From Sediminicola sp. (GTDB lineage Bacteria; Bacteroidota; Bacteroidia; Flavobacteriales; Flavobacteriaceae), in assembly GCA_024643325.1 (NCBI GenBank), contig JAHEND010000001.1, positions 62,001-126,000 on the forward strand: 64,000 nt of DNA, read 5' to 3'. Position numbers and translations under genes: made by a program. Positions 26,525 through 34,760 of the stretch are shown piece after piece (within the stretch, counting starts at the first letter, position 1; each line of letters opens with the position of its first letter). The notes beneath the pieces are model-generated. The model ran no database searches, had not been told where the DNA came from, and saw only the letters and a list, made by a program, of their open reading frames with translations.

Positions 26525-27592
26525 ATGTCCCACAACATTAAAGCTGGCGTAGCCACAGGAGATCAAGTTCAAGAAATTTTTAACTATGCTAAAGAAAAAG
26601 GTTTTGCCTTACCGGCTGTAAATGTTACAGGTTCTAGCACCATTAATGGTGTGTTGGAAACCGCTGCTTCATTAAATGCCCCCGTAATCATTCAATTTTC
26701 AAATGGAGGTGCCCAATTTAATGCAGGTAAAGGATTGTCTAACAAAAATGAACAAGCCGCTATTCAAGGGGCTATCGCTGGTGCAAAACACGTGCACCAA
26801 TTGGCAGAAGCATACGGAGCTACGGTTATACTTCATACAGACCACTGTGCAAAAAAGCTATTGCCTTGGATCGATGGTTTATTGGATGCTAGTGAAGCGC
26901 ACTTCAAAGCCACAGGAAAGCCGTTATTTAGCTCTCATATGATTGATTTATCTGAAGAGCCATTGGAGGAAAATATCGCCATTTGCAAAGAGTATCTTGC
27001 CAGAATGAGTAAAATGGATATGACTTTAGAAATAGAATTGGGTATTACTGGAGGAGAAGAAGACGGTGTAGACAATACAGATATAGACGACTCTAAATTA
27101 TACACGCAACCAGAAGAAGTAGCTTATGCTTATGAAGAATTATCTAAGGTAAGTCCAAGATTCACCATTGCTGCAGCTTTTGGAAACGTTCATGGAGTTT
27201 ACAAGCCTGGAAACGTAAAATTAACTCCAAAAATTTTATTGAATTCACAAGAATTCATTTCTAAAAAATACGGTTTGAAACACAATTCAATTGACTTTGT
27301 ATTTCACGGTGGATCAGGTTCTACTTTAGAGGAAATTAGAGAGTCTATTGGATATGGTGTAATTAAAATGAATATTGATACAGACCTTCAATACGCATTT
27401 TTAGAAGGAACAAGAGATTATATTCAAGACAAAAAAGACTATATACAAGGACAAATTGGGAACCCAGACGGCGCAGACCAACCAAACAAAAAATACTACG
27501 ATCCTAGGGTTTGGATTCGTGAGGGAGAAAAAACTTTTGTTGCGAGATTGACCAAAGCTTTTGAAGACTTGAACAACGTTCAAACCTTATAA
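26525..27592 (+). CDS. fbaA: class II fructose-bisphosphate aldolase
   Basis: This zinc-dependent aldolase splits fructose 1,6-bisphosphate in glycolysis and forms it in gluconeogenesis. At 355 residues it belongs to the class IIA group. Zinc ligands and active-site residues are in ILHTDHCAKKLLPW (near 105), in FGNVHGVY (near 223) and in FVFHGGSGST (near 258), with the phosphate-binding NIDTDLQYAF segment after it. It has its own promoter and is followed by a perfect 13-pair hairpin before accD. Confidence 0.97.
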   Translation: MSHNIKAGVATGDQVQEIFNYAKEKGFALPAVNVTGSSTINGVLETAASLNAPVIIQFSNGGAQFNAGKGLSNKNEQAAIQGAIAGAKHVHQLAEAYGATVILHTDHCAKKLLPWIDGLLDASEAHFKATGKPLFSSHMIDLSEEPLEENIAICKEYLARMSKMDMTLEIELGITGGEEDGVDNTDIDDSKLYTQPEEVAYAYEELSKVSPRFTIAAAFGNVHGVYKPGNVKLTPKILLNSQEFISKKYGLKHNSIDFVFHGGSGSTLEEIRESIGYGVIKMNIDTDLQYAFLEGTRDYIQDKKDYIQGQIGNPDGADQPNKKYYDPRVWIREGEKTFVARLTKAFEDLNNVQTL

Positions 27593-27611
27593 TTTTTTTA
27601 AATTCTAGCTT

Positions 27612-27656
27612 TTCGCTAAGTTTGCTTAAGCGAATACCTATAATAGGTATTCGCTT
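27612..27656 (+). promoter_or_regulatory. two mutually exclusive hairpins between fbaA and accD
   Basis: A perfect 13-pair hairpin spans 27628-27656 (AAGCGAATACCTA, loop TAA, then its complement). Its left arm can instead pair with an upstream segment, TTCGCTAAG at 27612-27620, with CTTAAGCGAA at 27625-27634 and one bulged base. The two structures share AAGCGAA, so only one can form at a time. No long T tract follows, so it is a poor classical terminator. It ends 17 bases before the accD ATG. A role in fbaA mRNA 3'-end formation or accD leader control is inferred, not shown. Confidence 0.5.
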
Positions 27657-27673
27657 CATTTAAATTAATACAT

Positions 27674-28543
27674 ATGTCTGCTTGGTTTAAAAGAACAGAA
27701 AAAGGAATACAAACCGCAACAGAGGAAAAGAAAGACACGCCAAAAGGCTTGTGGTACAAATCTCCTACTGGTAAAATTGTCGAATCCGATGATTTAGCTA
27801 AAAATTTTTATGTCAGTCCAGAAGACGACTATCACGTAAGAATAGGAAGCAAAGAGTATTTTGAAATACTATTTGACCATAATAAATTTACTGAATTAGA
27901 CGCCAAACTGACTTCTAAAGACCCTTTGAAGTTCGAGGACACCAAGAAGTACGCAGACCGCTTAAAAGCAGCGCAAAAAAAGACAGGTTTAAAGGACGCT
28001 GTAAGGACAGGTTTTGGAAAATCTAACGGAAAAGATATTGTGATTTGCTGTATGGATTTCGCTTTTATTGGAGGTTCTATGGGCTCTGTAGTAGGAGAAA
28101 AAATTGCCAGAGGAATTGACTATGCCATTAAGAAAAACACTCCTTTTTTAATGATTTCCAAATCGGGTGGAGCCAGAATGATGGAAGCCGCACTTTCTTT
28201 AATGCAGTTGGCTAAGACGTCGGCCAAACTGGCCCAATTAGCAGAAGCCGGCTTGCCTTATATTTCCTTGTGTACAGATCCAACTACCGGAGGAACAACC
28301 GCCTCTTATGCCATGTTAGGAGACATTAATATCGCTGAACCAGGCGCATTAATCGGATTTGCTGGACCAAGGGTGGTAAAAGAAGCGACTGGAAAAGATT
28401 TACCAGATGACTTTCAAACTTCTGAGTTCCTATTAGAACACGGATTTTTAGACTTTATAGTTCATAGGAAAGCATTAAAAAACAAAGTAAACCTTTATAT
28501 AGACCTCATTCAAAACAATCCTTTAAGGGAAACTGTAGTATAA
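27674..28543 (+). CDS. accD: acetyl-CoA carboxylase carboxyltransferase subunit beta
   Basis: AccD is half of the carboxyltransferase that makes malonyl-CoA for fatty acid synthesis. The 289-residue protein has the crotonase-fold segments [31 protein letters not shown] and [12 protein letters not shown]. The N-terminal zinc ribbon is degenerate: the four cysteines of E. coli AccD align with Ser30, the Pro31/Thr32 gap region, Ser48 and Asp51. The core is intact, so the protein should be active. Its partner accA is not in the window. It lies 81 bases after fbaA. Confidence 0.95.
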   Translation: MSAWFKRTEKGIQTATEEKKDTPKGLWYKSPTGKIVESDDLAKNFYVSPEDDYHVRIGSKEYFEILFDHNKFTELDAKLTSKDPLKFEDTKKYADRLKAAQKKTGLKDAVRTGFGKSNGKDIVICCMDFAFIGGSMGSVVGEKIARGIDYAIKKNTPFLMISKSGGARMMEAALSLMQLAKTSAKLAQLAEAGLPYISLCTDPTTGGTTASYAMLGDINIAEPGALIGFAGPRVVKEATGKDLPDDFQTSEFLLEHGFLDFIVHRKALKNKVNLYIDLIQNNPLRETVV

Positions 28544-28612
28544 GTGCTTCATATAAAAGCCATAGCAACTAATAAAAAATTAAAAAACAAAGTTAATATC
28601 ATTTAGTTTTTC

Positions 28613-28620
28613 TATATTTG
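28613..28620 (+). promoter_or_regulatory. -7 box upstream of rpsO
   Basis: TATATTTG matches TAnnTTTG, with a weak TTA 17 bases upstream. Transcription would start near 28626, giving a leader of about 50 bases that begins with a hairpin. Confidence 0.52.
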
Positions 28621-28625
28621 CGCCC

Positions 28626-28642
28626 TGATTGAAAATCAATCA
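28626..28642 (+). promoter_or_regulatory. hairpin at the start of the rpsO leader
   Basis: TGATTGA, a three-base AAA loop and TCAATCA form a perfect seven-pair stem at the predicted 5' end of the rpsO message. S15 represses its own message in several bacteria by binding a structured leader. This hairpin is a candidate for such a site or for a simple 5' stabiliser. Confidence 0.35.
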
Positions 28643-28674
28643 AATACATCAAAATCATTTAAAACAATATTGGA

Positions 28675-28944
28675 ATGTATTTAACTAAAGAAGTTAAAGC
28701 CGAGATTTTTACAAAACACGGCAAATCTGCCACTGACACTGGTAATTCAGAAGGGCAAATCGCCTTATTCACACACAGAATTAATCACCTTACGGAGCAT
28801 TTAAAAAAGAACCGTAAAGATTACAATACAGAACGTTCTTTAGTTCGTTTGGTAGGTAAAAGAAGGAGTTTGTTAGACTACCTGATTAAAGTAGACGTCT
28901 TGAGATATCGTGCGATAATCAAAGAGCTTAATATTCGTAAATAA
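28675..28944 (+). CDS. rpsO: 30S ribosomal protein S15
   Basis: S15 binds the central domain of 16S rRNA early in 30S assembly. The 89-residue protein has the family segments TGNSEGQIALFTHRINHLTEHLK and the C-terminal LVGKRRSLLDYLIKVD. Length is exactly typical. It is transcribed from a consensus promoter and followed by a strong terminator. The gene for polynucleotide phosphorylase lies next to it, as in many bacteria. Confidence 0.99.
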   Translation: MYLTKEVKAEIFTKHGKSATDTGNSEGQIALFTHRINHLTEHLKKNRKDYNTERSLVRLVGKRRSLLDYLIKVDVLRYRAIIKELNIRK

Positions 28945-28950
28945 TTTAAA

Positions 28951-28976
28951 AGGGAGGCTTAGGCTTCCCTTTTTTA
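28951..28976 (+). terminator. intrinsic terminator of rpsO
   Basis: A stem of seven pairs (GGGAGGC with GCTTCCC, one G-U) with a TTAG loop is followed by six or more T. It lies a few bases after the rpsO stop. Confidence 0.85.
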
Positions 28977-29127
28977 CTTTAAAGACCGGACTTTTCAAAC
29001 CGGAAATATCAAAAAGCTGATACCTAGTTTTTCATTGGTCACACAACACACAACAACACAACCTGGCCGTCCAGCAGGCGGAGACCATTGTTTAACTTCC
29101 CACAGCGAGTGGGTGTAATTAAATTGT
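28977..29127 (+). promoter_or_regulatory. pnp leader region with hairpins and a CA-rich tract
   Basis: This noncoding stretch holds a CCGG/CCGG pair near 28986-29003, an A/C-only run at 29040-29062, a GC-rich block, and a clean stem CCCAC / GTGGG with loop AGCGA at 29100-29114, just before the pnp ATG. Polynucleotide phosphorylase controls its own message through a leader hairpin in E. coli. A similar arrangement is possible here. I found no consensus TAnnTTTG box in it. Confidence 0.4.
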
Positions 29128-31338
29128 ATGATTCCAAAAGTATTTAAAGAGGTCATAGACCTTGGTGACGGTAGAGAAATCTCTATTGAAACTGGAAAAT
29201 TAGCCAAGCAGGCCCATGGTTCTGTTGTGGTTCAGTCTGGTAAATGTATGTTGCTTTGTACGGTAGTGTCTAACTACAAGCAAAGTGATGTAGACTTTTT
29301 ACCCTTAACGGTAGATTACCGTGAAAAATTTGCGGCCTCTGGCCGATACCCAGGCGGTTTCTTCAAAAGAGAAGCCAGACCAAGTGATGGTGAGGTACTT
29401 ACCATGAGATTGGTAGACAGGGTATTACGTCCTTTGTTTCCAAAAGATTACCATGCAGAAACACAGGTAATGATCCAATTAATGTCTCATGATGAAGATG
29501 TTATGCCAGATGCTATGGCAGGATTGGCAGCCTCTGCAGCCATTCAATTGTCTGACTTTCCTTTCGAATGTGCTATCTCTGAAGTAAGGGTAGGGCGTAT
29601 AGATGGAAAATTTATCCTTAACCCTACCAGAGCTCAGTTAGAAGTTTCTGATATTGATATGGTTATTGGTGCTTCTGCAGATTCAGTGATGATGGTAGAA
29701 GGGGAAATGTTAGAAATTAGTGAAGAAGAAATGGTAGAAGCGATTAAATTCGCCCATGACGCAATTAAAGTTCAATGTGCTGCTCAAATTAGATTGGCAG
29801 AGGCATTTGGAAAAAAAGAGGTGCGTGAGTATACGCCAGAAAGAGAAGACGAGGCTTTAGCAGCTAAGATTCATGACATGGCATACGACAAAGTATATGC
29901 CATTGCTAAAGCAGGTTCTGCAAAACACGAAAGATCTGCTGCTTTTAACGTAATTAAAGAAGAAATTAAAGCGAGTTTTTCAGAAGAAGAACTGGCAGAT
30001 TTTGGTGACTTAGTGTCTAGATACTATTACAAAGCAGAGAAAAACGCTGTAAGAGATCTTACTTTAAATGAAGGCCTTAGATTAGACGGTCGTAAGACAG
30101 ATGAGATTAGACCTATATGGTGTGAAATTGACTACTTACCTTCTACACACGGTTCTTCTATTTTCACTAGAGGAGAAACGCAAGCTTTGGCCACGGTAAC
30201 TTTGGGAACTTCTAGAGAAGCCAACAAAGTAGATATGCCTTCTTTTGAAGGAGAAGAAAGATTCTACCTTCATTACAACTTCCCTCCTTTCTCTACTGGA
30301 GAAGCAAGACCTATTAGAGGAACTTCTAGAAGAGAGGTAGGACATGGAAATTTAGCGCAACGTGCCCTTAAAAACCAAATTCCAACAGACTGTCCATACA
30401 CTGTAAGGGTGGTAAGTGAAGTATTAGAATCTAACGGTTCTTCTTCTATGGCAACAGTTTGTGCGGGTACTATGGCGCTCATGGATGCTGGGGTTCAGAT
30501 GATTAAACCAGTATCCGGAATTGCTATGGGACTTATCTCAGATGCTGATTCAGGAAAATACGCTGTTTTGTCAGACATCTTAGGAGACGAAGATCACTTA
30601 GGAGATATGGACTTTAAAGTAACAGGAACTGCAGACGGAATTACCGCCTGTCAGATGGACATTAAAGTGAAAGGTTTGTCTTACGAAATCTTAGTAAACG
30701 CACTTAAACAAGCTTCTGCGGGTAGGTTACACATTTTGTCTAAATTAGTAGAAACGATTGCTACGCCTAAGGCAGAAGTGAAATCTTACGCGCCTAAGAT
30801 GATCACTGCTAGAATTCCTAACGAATACATTGGTGCCTTTATTGGACCAGGAGGAAAAGTGATTCAAGAACTACAGAAAACAACCAAAACTACTATTGTA
30901 GTGACTGAAGATCCTGTAACAGAAGAAGGAATCATTGAGATTTTAGGAACTGAGCCAGAAGGTATTGAAGCGGTATTAGCTAAGATAGACTCGTTGACAT
31001 TCAAACCTGTCATTGGAGATTCTTATAAAGTAAGGGTAATTAAAATGTTAGACTTTGGAGCTGTAGTAGAATACTTAGACGCTCCAGGAAACGAAGTATT
31101 GTTACACGTGTCTGAGTTGGCATGGGAACGCACTGAAAATGTATCTGACGTGGTAAACATGGGCGACGAATTTGAAGTGAAATACTTTGGTCAAGACCCT
31201 AGGACTAAAAAAGAGAAAGTATCTAGAAAAGCTTTATTAGAAAAGCCTGAAGGATATGTTGCCAGACCGCCAAGAGCAGAAGGTGACCGTAAAAACGATC
31301 GCAGAAACGACCGTGATAGAAAACCGAGAAGAGACTAA
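29128..31338 (+). CDS. pnp: polynucleotide phosphorylase
   Basis: PNPase degrades RNA from the 3' end with phosphate. The 736-residue protein has two RNase PH-like domains (about 1-210 and 315-530). The second holds [22 protein letters not shown] and the [14 protein letters not shown] active-site region. The KH domain has [18 protein letters not shown] near residue 563, and the S1 domain runs from about 625 to 695. The protein ends in about 25 residues rich in Arg, Asp, Asn and Lys, a disordered RNA-binding tail. It sits between rpsO and rpoD, with terminators on both sides. Confidence 0.98.
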   Translation: MIPKVFKEVIDLGDGREISIETGKLAKQAHGSVVVQSGKCMLLCTVVSNYKQSDVDFLPLTVDYREKFAASGRYPGGFFKREARPSDGEVLTMRLVDRVLRPLFPKDYHAETQVMIQLMSHDEDVMPDAMAGLAASAAIQLSDFPFECAISEVRVGRIDGKFILNPTRAQLEVSDIDMVIGASADSVMMVEGEMLEISEEEMVEAIKFAHDAIKVQCAAQIRLAEAFGKKEVREYTPEREDEALAAKIHDMAYDKVYAIAKAGSAKHERSAAFNVIKEEIKASFSEEELADFGDLVSRYYYKAEKNAVRDLTLNEGLRLDGRKTDEIRPIWCEIDYLPSTHGSSIFTRGETQALATVTLGTSREANKVDMPSFEGEERFYLHYNFPPFSTGEARPIRGTSRREVGHGNLAQRALKNQIPTDCPYTVRVVSEVLESNGSSSMATVCAGTMALMDAGVQMIKPVSGIAMGLISDADSGKYAVLSDILGDEDHLGDMDFKVTGTADGITACQMDIKVKGLSYEILVNALKQASAGRLHILSKLVETIATPKAEVKSYAPKMITARIPNEYIGAFIGPGGKVIQELQKTTKTTIVVTEDPVTEEGIIEILGTEPEGIEAVLAKIDSLTFKPVIGDSYKVRVIKMLDFGAVVEYLDAPGNEVLLHVSELAWERTENVSDVVNMGDEFEVKYFGQDPRTKKEKVSRKALLEKPEGYVARPPRAEGDRKNDRRNDRDRKPRRD

Positions 31339-31358
31339 GCTCTTTAAGCTTACTTTTA

Positions 31359-31390
31359 ATAGCCAGGCCTTCGGTCTGGCTATTTTTTTT
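31359..31390 (+). terminator. intrinsic terminator of pnp
   Basis: An 11-pair stem (ATAGCCAGGCC with GGTCTGGCTAT, one G-U) closes on a three-base TTC loop and is followed by a run of eight T. Confidence 0.9.
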
Positions 31391-31395
31391 AAATA

Positions 31396-31427
31396 TTGGC
31401 TTTATTCTGTAACCTTTTAAAGATTTG
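31396..31427 (+). promoter_or_regulatory. possible rpoD promoter
   Basis: TTG at 31396-31398 lies 21 bases ahead of AAGATTTG at 31420-31427, a seven-of-eight match to TAnnTTTG. It is the best pair in the 100 bases between the pnp terminator and rpoD. Confidence 0.3.
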
Positions 31428-31492
31428 AGCGTATAATCTAATGCGACCCAAAACATATCATTCGGTAGCTCCAATTAATTTAGAAGACATTC

Positions 31493-32356
31493 ATGAGACA
31501 GCTTAAGATTACCAAGCAGGTGACCAATAGAGAAACCGCTTCTTTAGACAAGTATTTACAAGAAATTGGTAAGGTAGACCTTATTACCGCAGATGAAGAA
31601 GTAGAGTTGGCACAGCGAATTAAAGCGGGTGACCAGGTTGCACTTGAAAAATTAACCAAAGCCAACCTTCGTTTTGTCGTATCTGTAGCCAAGCAATACC
31701 AAAACCAAGGGCTTACCCTTCCAGATTTAATCAACGAAGGTAACTTAGGACTTATCAAAGCAGCACAGCGTTTTGACGAAACTCGTGGTTTTAAATTCAT
31801 TTCTTATGCAGTATGGTGGATCCGTCAATCCATCCTTCAAGCTTTGGCAGAACAATCTCGAATTGTGAGATTACCCTTAAACAAAATTGGTTCGATCAAT
31901 AAGATCAATAAGACTTTTGCTTTTCTAGAGCAGGCTCACGAAAGACAGCCCTCTGCTGAAGAAATTGCAAAAGAATTGGATATGACAGTAGAAGACGTAA
32001 AACAGTCCCTTAAAAATTCAGGCCGCCACGTATCTATGGACGCGCCATTAATTGACGGGGAAGATTCAAACCTTTACGACGTATTAAGGTCTGGAGAATC
32101 TCCAAACCCAGACAGAGAACTCTTGCATGAATCGCTCAGAACTGAGATTGAAAGAGCTTTAGAGACGTTAACACCAAGAGAAGCAGACGTGATCCGTTTA
32201 TACTTTGGTTTAGCAGGTCAACACTCCATGACTTTAGAAGAAATTGGAGAGACTTTTGACCTTACAAGAGAACGTGTGAGACAAATTAAAGAGAAAGCTA
32301 TTAGACGTTTAAAGCACACTTCTCGCTCTAAAATTTTAAAAACTTACTTAGGATAA
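31493..32356 (+). CDS. rpoD: primary RNA polymerase sigma factor (RpoD/SigA)
   Basis: This 287-residue group 1 type sigma factor is the short form typical of Bacteroidota and lacks region 1.1 and the non-conserved region. Region 1.2 begins at [13 protein letters not shown]. Regions 2.1-2.4 contain [25 protein letters not shown] and [14 protein letters not shown], and region 4.2 ends in [17 protein letters not shown]. It recognises the TTG/TAnnTTTG promoters seen throughout this window, by family knowledge. It is followed by a strong terminator. Confidence 0.95.
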   Translation: MRQLKITKQVTNRETASLDKYLQEIGKVDLITADEEVELAQRIKAGDQVALEKLTKANLRFVVSVAKQYQNQGLTLPDLINEGNLGLIKAAQRFDETRGFKFISYAVWWIRQSILQALAEQSRIVRLPLNKIGSINKINKTFAFLEQAHERQPSAEEIAKELDMTVEDVKQSLKNSGRHVSMDAPLIDGEDSNLYDVLRSGESPNPDRELLHESLRTEIERALETLTPREADVIRLYFGLAGQHSMTLEEIGETFDLTRERVRQIKEKAIRRLKHTSRSKILKTYLG

Positions 32357-32360
32357 ATCC

Positions 32361-32391
32361 AAAAGCCCAGTGCCTCGCACTGGGCTTTTTT
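32361..32391 (+). terminator. intrinsic terminator of rpoD
   Basis: GCCCAGTGC, loop CTC, GCACTGGGC (32365-32373 with 32377-32385), preceded by four A and followed by six T. It sits five bases after the rpoD stop. Confidence 0.93.
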
Positions 32392-32402
32392 AATACCATT
32401 AT

Positions 32403-32867
32403 ATGCCCTTTCACGTCGTTTTAGTGCATCCTGAAATACCCAACAATACAGGAAATATCGGTAGACTATGCCTTGGAACAGGAAGTGAACTTCACCTGAT
32501 TAAACCCCTTGGTTTTTCCTTAGAAGACAAGCAGTTAAAAAGATCTGGATTGGACTATTGGCCCAAACTAAAAGTACATATTCACGAAGATTTTTCTACC
32601 TTCCTTCTAGCCAATCCCAGAGCAAAAATGGCCTTCTACTCCAGTAAAGGCAATCAAAATTATTGGGACCTAGAGGCAGAGGAAGATCACTATTTTGTTT
32701 TTGGCTGTGAATCCAAAGGCCTGCCAGAATCGCTTGTAGAAAAGCAGCAGCAATCCCTATATAAAATCCCATTAGCCACGGATAGCATTAGGAGTTTCAA
32801 TTTAGCTAATGCGGTAAGCATTGTGCTATTCGAAGGAAAGCGACAACAGTTTTTTAAACAAAAATAA
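32403..32867 (+). CDS. trmL: tRNA (cytidine34-2'-O)-methyltransferase
   Basis: TrmL methylates the ribose of the wobble base in certain leucine tRNAs. The 154-residue minimal SPOUT protein has the motifs HPEIPNNTGNIGRLC near the N-terminus, FVFGCESKGLPESL near residue 100 and RSFNLANAVSIVLFE at the C-terminus. These match TrmL rather than the longer TrmH-type enzymes. It starts 12 bases after the rpoD terminator. Confidence 0.94.
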   Translation: MPFHVVLVHPEIPNNTGNIGRLCLGTGSELHLIKPLGFSLEDKQLKRSGLDYWPKLKVHIHEDFSTFLLANPRAKMAFYSSKGNQNYWDLEAEEDHYFVFGCESKGLPESLVEKQQQSLYKIPLATDSIRSFNLANAVSIVLFEGKRQQFFKQK

Positions 32868-32932
32868 ACCACTCAATTTTTCTTATTTTTATACTTTATT
32901 TCATCCTTTAAAACCGGCCTTAGCCTTAAATC

Positions 32933-33592
32933 ATGTCAGAAAAAAAAATAGCTCCTTCCCTACTCGCTGCAGATTTTGCGAACCTTCAAAGAGACATAGA
33001 AATGGTCAATGCCTCTCAAGCAGATTGGTTTCATATAGACGTCATGGATGGTGTTTTTGTCCCTAATATCTCTTTTGGAATGCCGGTCATTGAGGCCATT
33101 GGAAGACATGCAAAAAAAACCTTGGACGTTCATTTAATGATCGTAGATCCAGACCGTTATATCAATGACTTTGCTACCCTAGGTACAGATATTCTTACGG
33201 TGCATTACGAGGCATGTACCCATTTACACAGAACTTTACAAGCTATAAAAGCAGCAGGCATGAAGGCTGGCGTGGCTTTAAACCCGCACACCAATGTGGC
33301 CTTGTTAAAAGATTGTATTCAGGACATAGATTTGGTTTGCATTATGAGTGTAAACCCAGGTTTTGGAGGACAATCTTTTATTGAAAATACTTTTGAAAAG
33401 GTCAGTGAGTTAAAAGCACTAATTCAATCCAAAAATGCACATACACTCATTGAAATAGACGGAGGCGTGACCTCAAAGAATGCTTCAGAATTAGTGGCTG
33501 CCGGTGCAGATGTTCTAGTAGCTGGTAGCTTTGTATTTAAAAGTGACCACCCAATGGACACCATTGAGAAACTCAAGAATCAAGTGAACTAA
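32933..33592 (+). CDS. rpe: ribulose-phosphate 3-epimerase
   Basis: The enzyme interconverts ribulose 5-phosphate and xylulose 5-phosphate in the pentose phosphate pathway. The 219-residue TIM barrel has APSLLAADFANL at the N-terminus, FHIDVMDGVFVPN with catalytic Asp and the metal His, DVHLMI, MSVNPGFGGQSF and EIDGGVTSKNA. All ligands are present. The next gene begins at the base after its stop codon, so the two are translationally linked. Confidence 0.97.
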   Translation: MSEKKIAPSLLAADFANLQRDIEMVNASQADWFHIDVMDGVFVPNISFGMPVIEAIGRHAKKTLDVHLMIVDPDRYINDFATLGTDILTVHYEACTHLHRTLQAIKAAGMKAGVALNPHTNVALLKDCIQDIDLVCIMSVNPGFGGQSFIENTFEKVSELKALIQSKNAHTLIEIDGGVTSKNASELVAAGADVLVAGSFVFKSDHPMDTIEKLKNQVN

Positions 33593-34660
33593 ATGAGTGA
33601 GTATTCCTCGATAAAAACATCGATAAATACTGGGGGTTTAAATACCGAGAACCATCCCCTAGACCTTGTTATTATTGGCGCAGGGCCCATAGGAATATCT
33701 TGTGCCATTCAAGCCAAAAAAAAAGGACTGAATTACTTGGTTATAGAGAAGGGTTGTATGACCAATTCTCTGTACAACTACCCATTAGACATGCAGTTTT
33801 TTTCTTCCTCTGAAAAATTGGAGCTAGAAGATATTCCGTTTAATTCTATTGAAGTAAAACCCAGAAGAAAAGAGGCTTTAGAGTACTACAGAAGAATTGC
33901 TGATCACTTTGAATTAAATATACATCTTTTCGAAAAGGTATTAGACATTCAATCAAAGTCACCAAACCCAGCAGAACAAACCCTAGAATTTGACCGCCAA
34001 AAAAACGGTAGTCTTTTCAAAATAAACAGCTCAAAAGGAACGTATTTTACAAAAAATGTGACCATTGCAACTGGTTTTTTTGATTTGCCTGCAACACTTA
34101 AGGTTCCTGGGGAAGAATTGACAAAAGTGAGCCATTACTTTAAGGAGGCCCATTACTATTCTGGACAAAAACTAGCAATCATTGGTGCTAGCAACTCCGC
34201 CATAGATGCTGCACTGGCCTGCTATAGAAAAGGCGCCCATGTAAGTTTAATTATCAGAGGTGCAGCGGTTGGACCCAGGGTAAAATATTGGGTGCGACCA
34301 GACATCATGAACCGAATTGAAGAAGGTAGTATTACTGCCTATTATCATTCATCTGTGACTGAAATTGACACAAGCAGCCTTTCTTTTACCCAAAACAATG
34401 CAACTAAAACCATTGAAAATGACTTTGTACTTGCGTTAACAGGCTATAGGCCAAATCTGCCTTTCCTCACCAAATTAGGCATTAGATTAGAAGGCACAGC
34501 TAAGATTCCTTCTCACAATCCAAAGACTATGGAAACCAACGTGCCTGGTTTGTATTTGGCAGGCGTAATTTGTGGAGGATTAGAAACACACAAATGGTTT
34601 ATTGAAAATTCCAGAGCACACGGAAATTTAATTGCGGAGCACATTATTTCTAAGGTCTAA
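33593..34660 (+). CDS. YpdA-family FAD/NAD(P) disulfide reductase
   Basis: This 355-residue flavoprotein has two Rossmann motifs, VIIGAGPIGISCAIQAKKKG near residue 27 and AIIGASNSAIDAALACYRKG near residue 193, in the layout of thioredoxin reductase. It lacks the CxxC pair of that enzyme. That pattern fits YpdA (Bdr), a bacillithiol disulfide reductase. The start has no gap to rpe, so the two share a message. The bacillithiol role is from family knowledge. Bacillithiol synthesis genes are not in this window. Confidence 0.85.
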   Translation: MSEYSSIKTSINTGGLNTENHPLDLVIIGAGPIGISCAIQAKKKGLNYLVIEKGCMTNSLYNYPLDMQFFSSSEKLELEDIPFNSIEVKPRRKEALEYYRRIADHFELNIHLFEKVLDIQSKSPNPAEQTLEFDRQKNGSLFKINSSKGTYFTKNVTIATGFFDLPATLKVPGEELTKVSHYFKEAHYYSGQKLAIIGASNSAIDAALACYRKGAHVSLIIRGAAVGPRVKYWVRPDIMNRIEEGSITAYYHSSVTEIDTSSLSFTQNNATKTIENDFVLALTGYRPNLPFLTKLGIRLEGTAKIPSHNPKTMETNVPGLYLAGVICGGLETHKWFIENSRAHGNLIAEHIISKV

Positions 34661-34700
34661 ATAGCTTAAAATATTTCATGAAAAACCTCGTTCGGGAGCA

Positions 34701-34724
34701 ATTAATATTTATTTAAATATTAAT
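34701..34724. repeat. perfect AT-only palindrome upstream of the PorP/SprF-family gene
   Basis: ATTAATATTTA and its complement TAAATATTAAT are separated by two T, giving an 11-pair perfect inverted repeat of only A and T. It lies 37 bases before the ATG at 34761. It could be an operator, a weak terminator for the YpdA-like gene or a DNA bending site. No T run follows in either direction. Confidence 0.5.
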
Positions 34725-34760
34725 AGTTGTATATTACGGACTACCTAACTATCCCCTAAA

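Noticed and set aside
29040-29062. A/C-rich run in the pnp leader as a tandem repeat or CRISPR-like array
   Set aside because: The repeats are irregular and far too short, and there are no spacers.
31431-31436. GTATAATC near 31431 as an E. coli-like -10 box for rpoD
   Set aside because: Bacteroidota primary sigma factors use TAnnTTTG. The TATAAT here has no matching -35 at the right distance, and it overlaps AT-rich sequence by chance.
34701-34724. The AT palindrome as a rho-independent terminator
   Set aside because: It has no GC pairs and no T tract on either side, so its stability and context do not fit a terminator.
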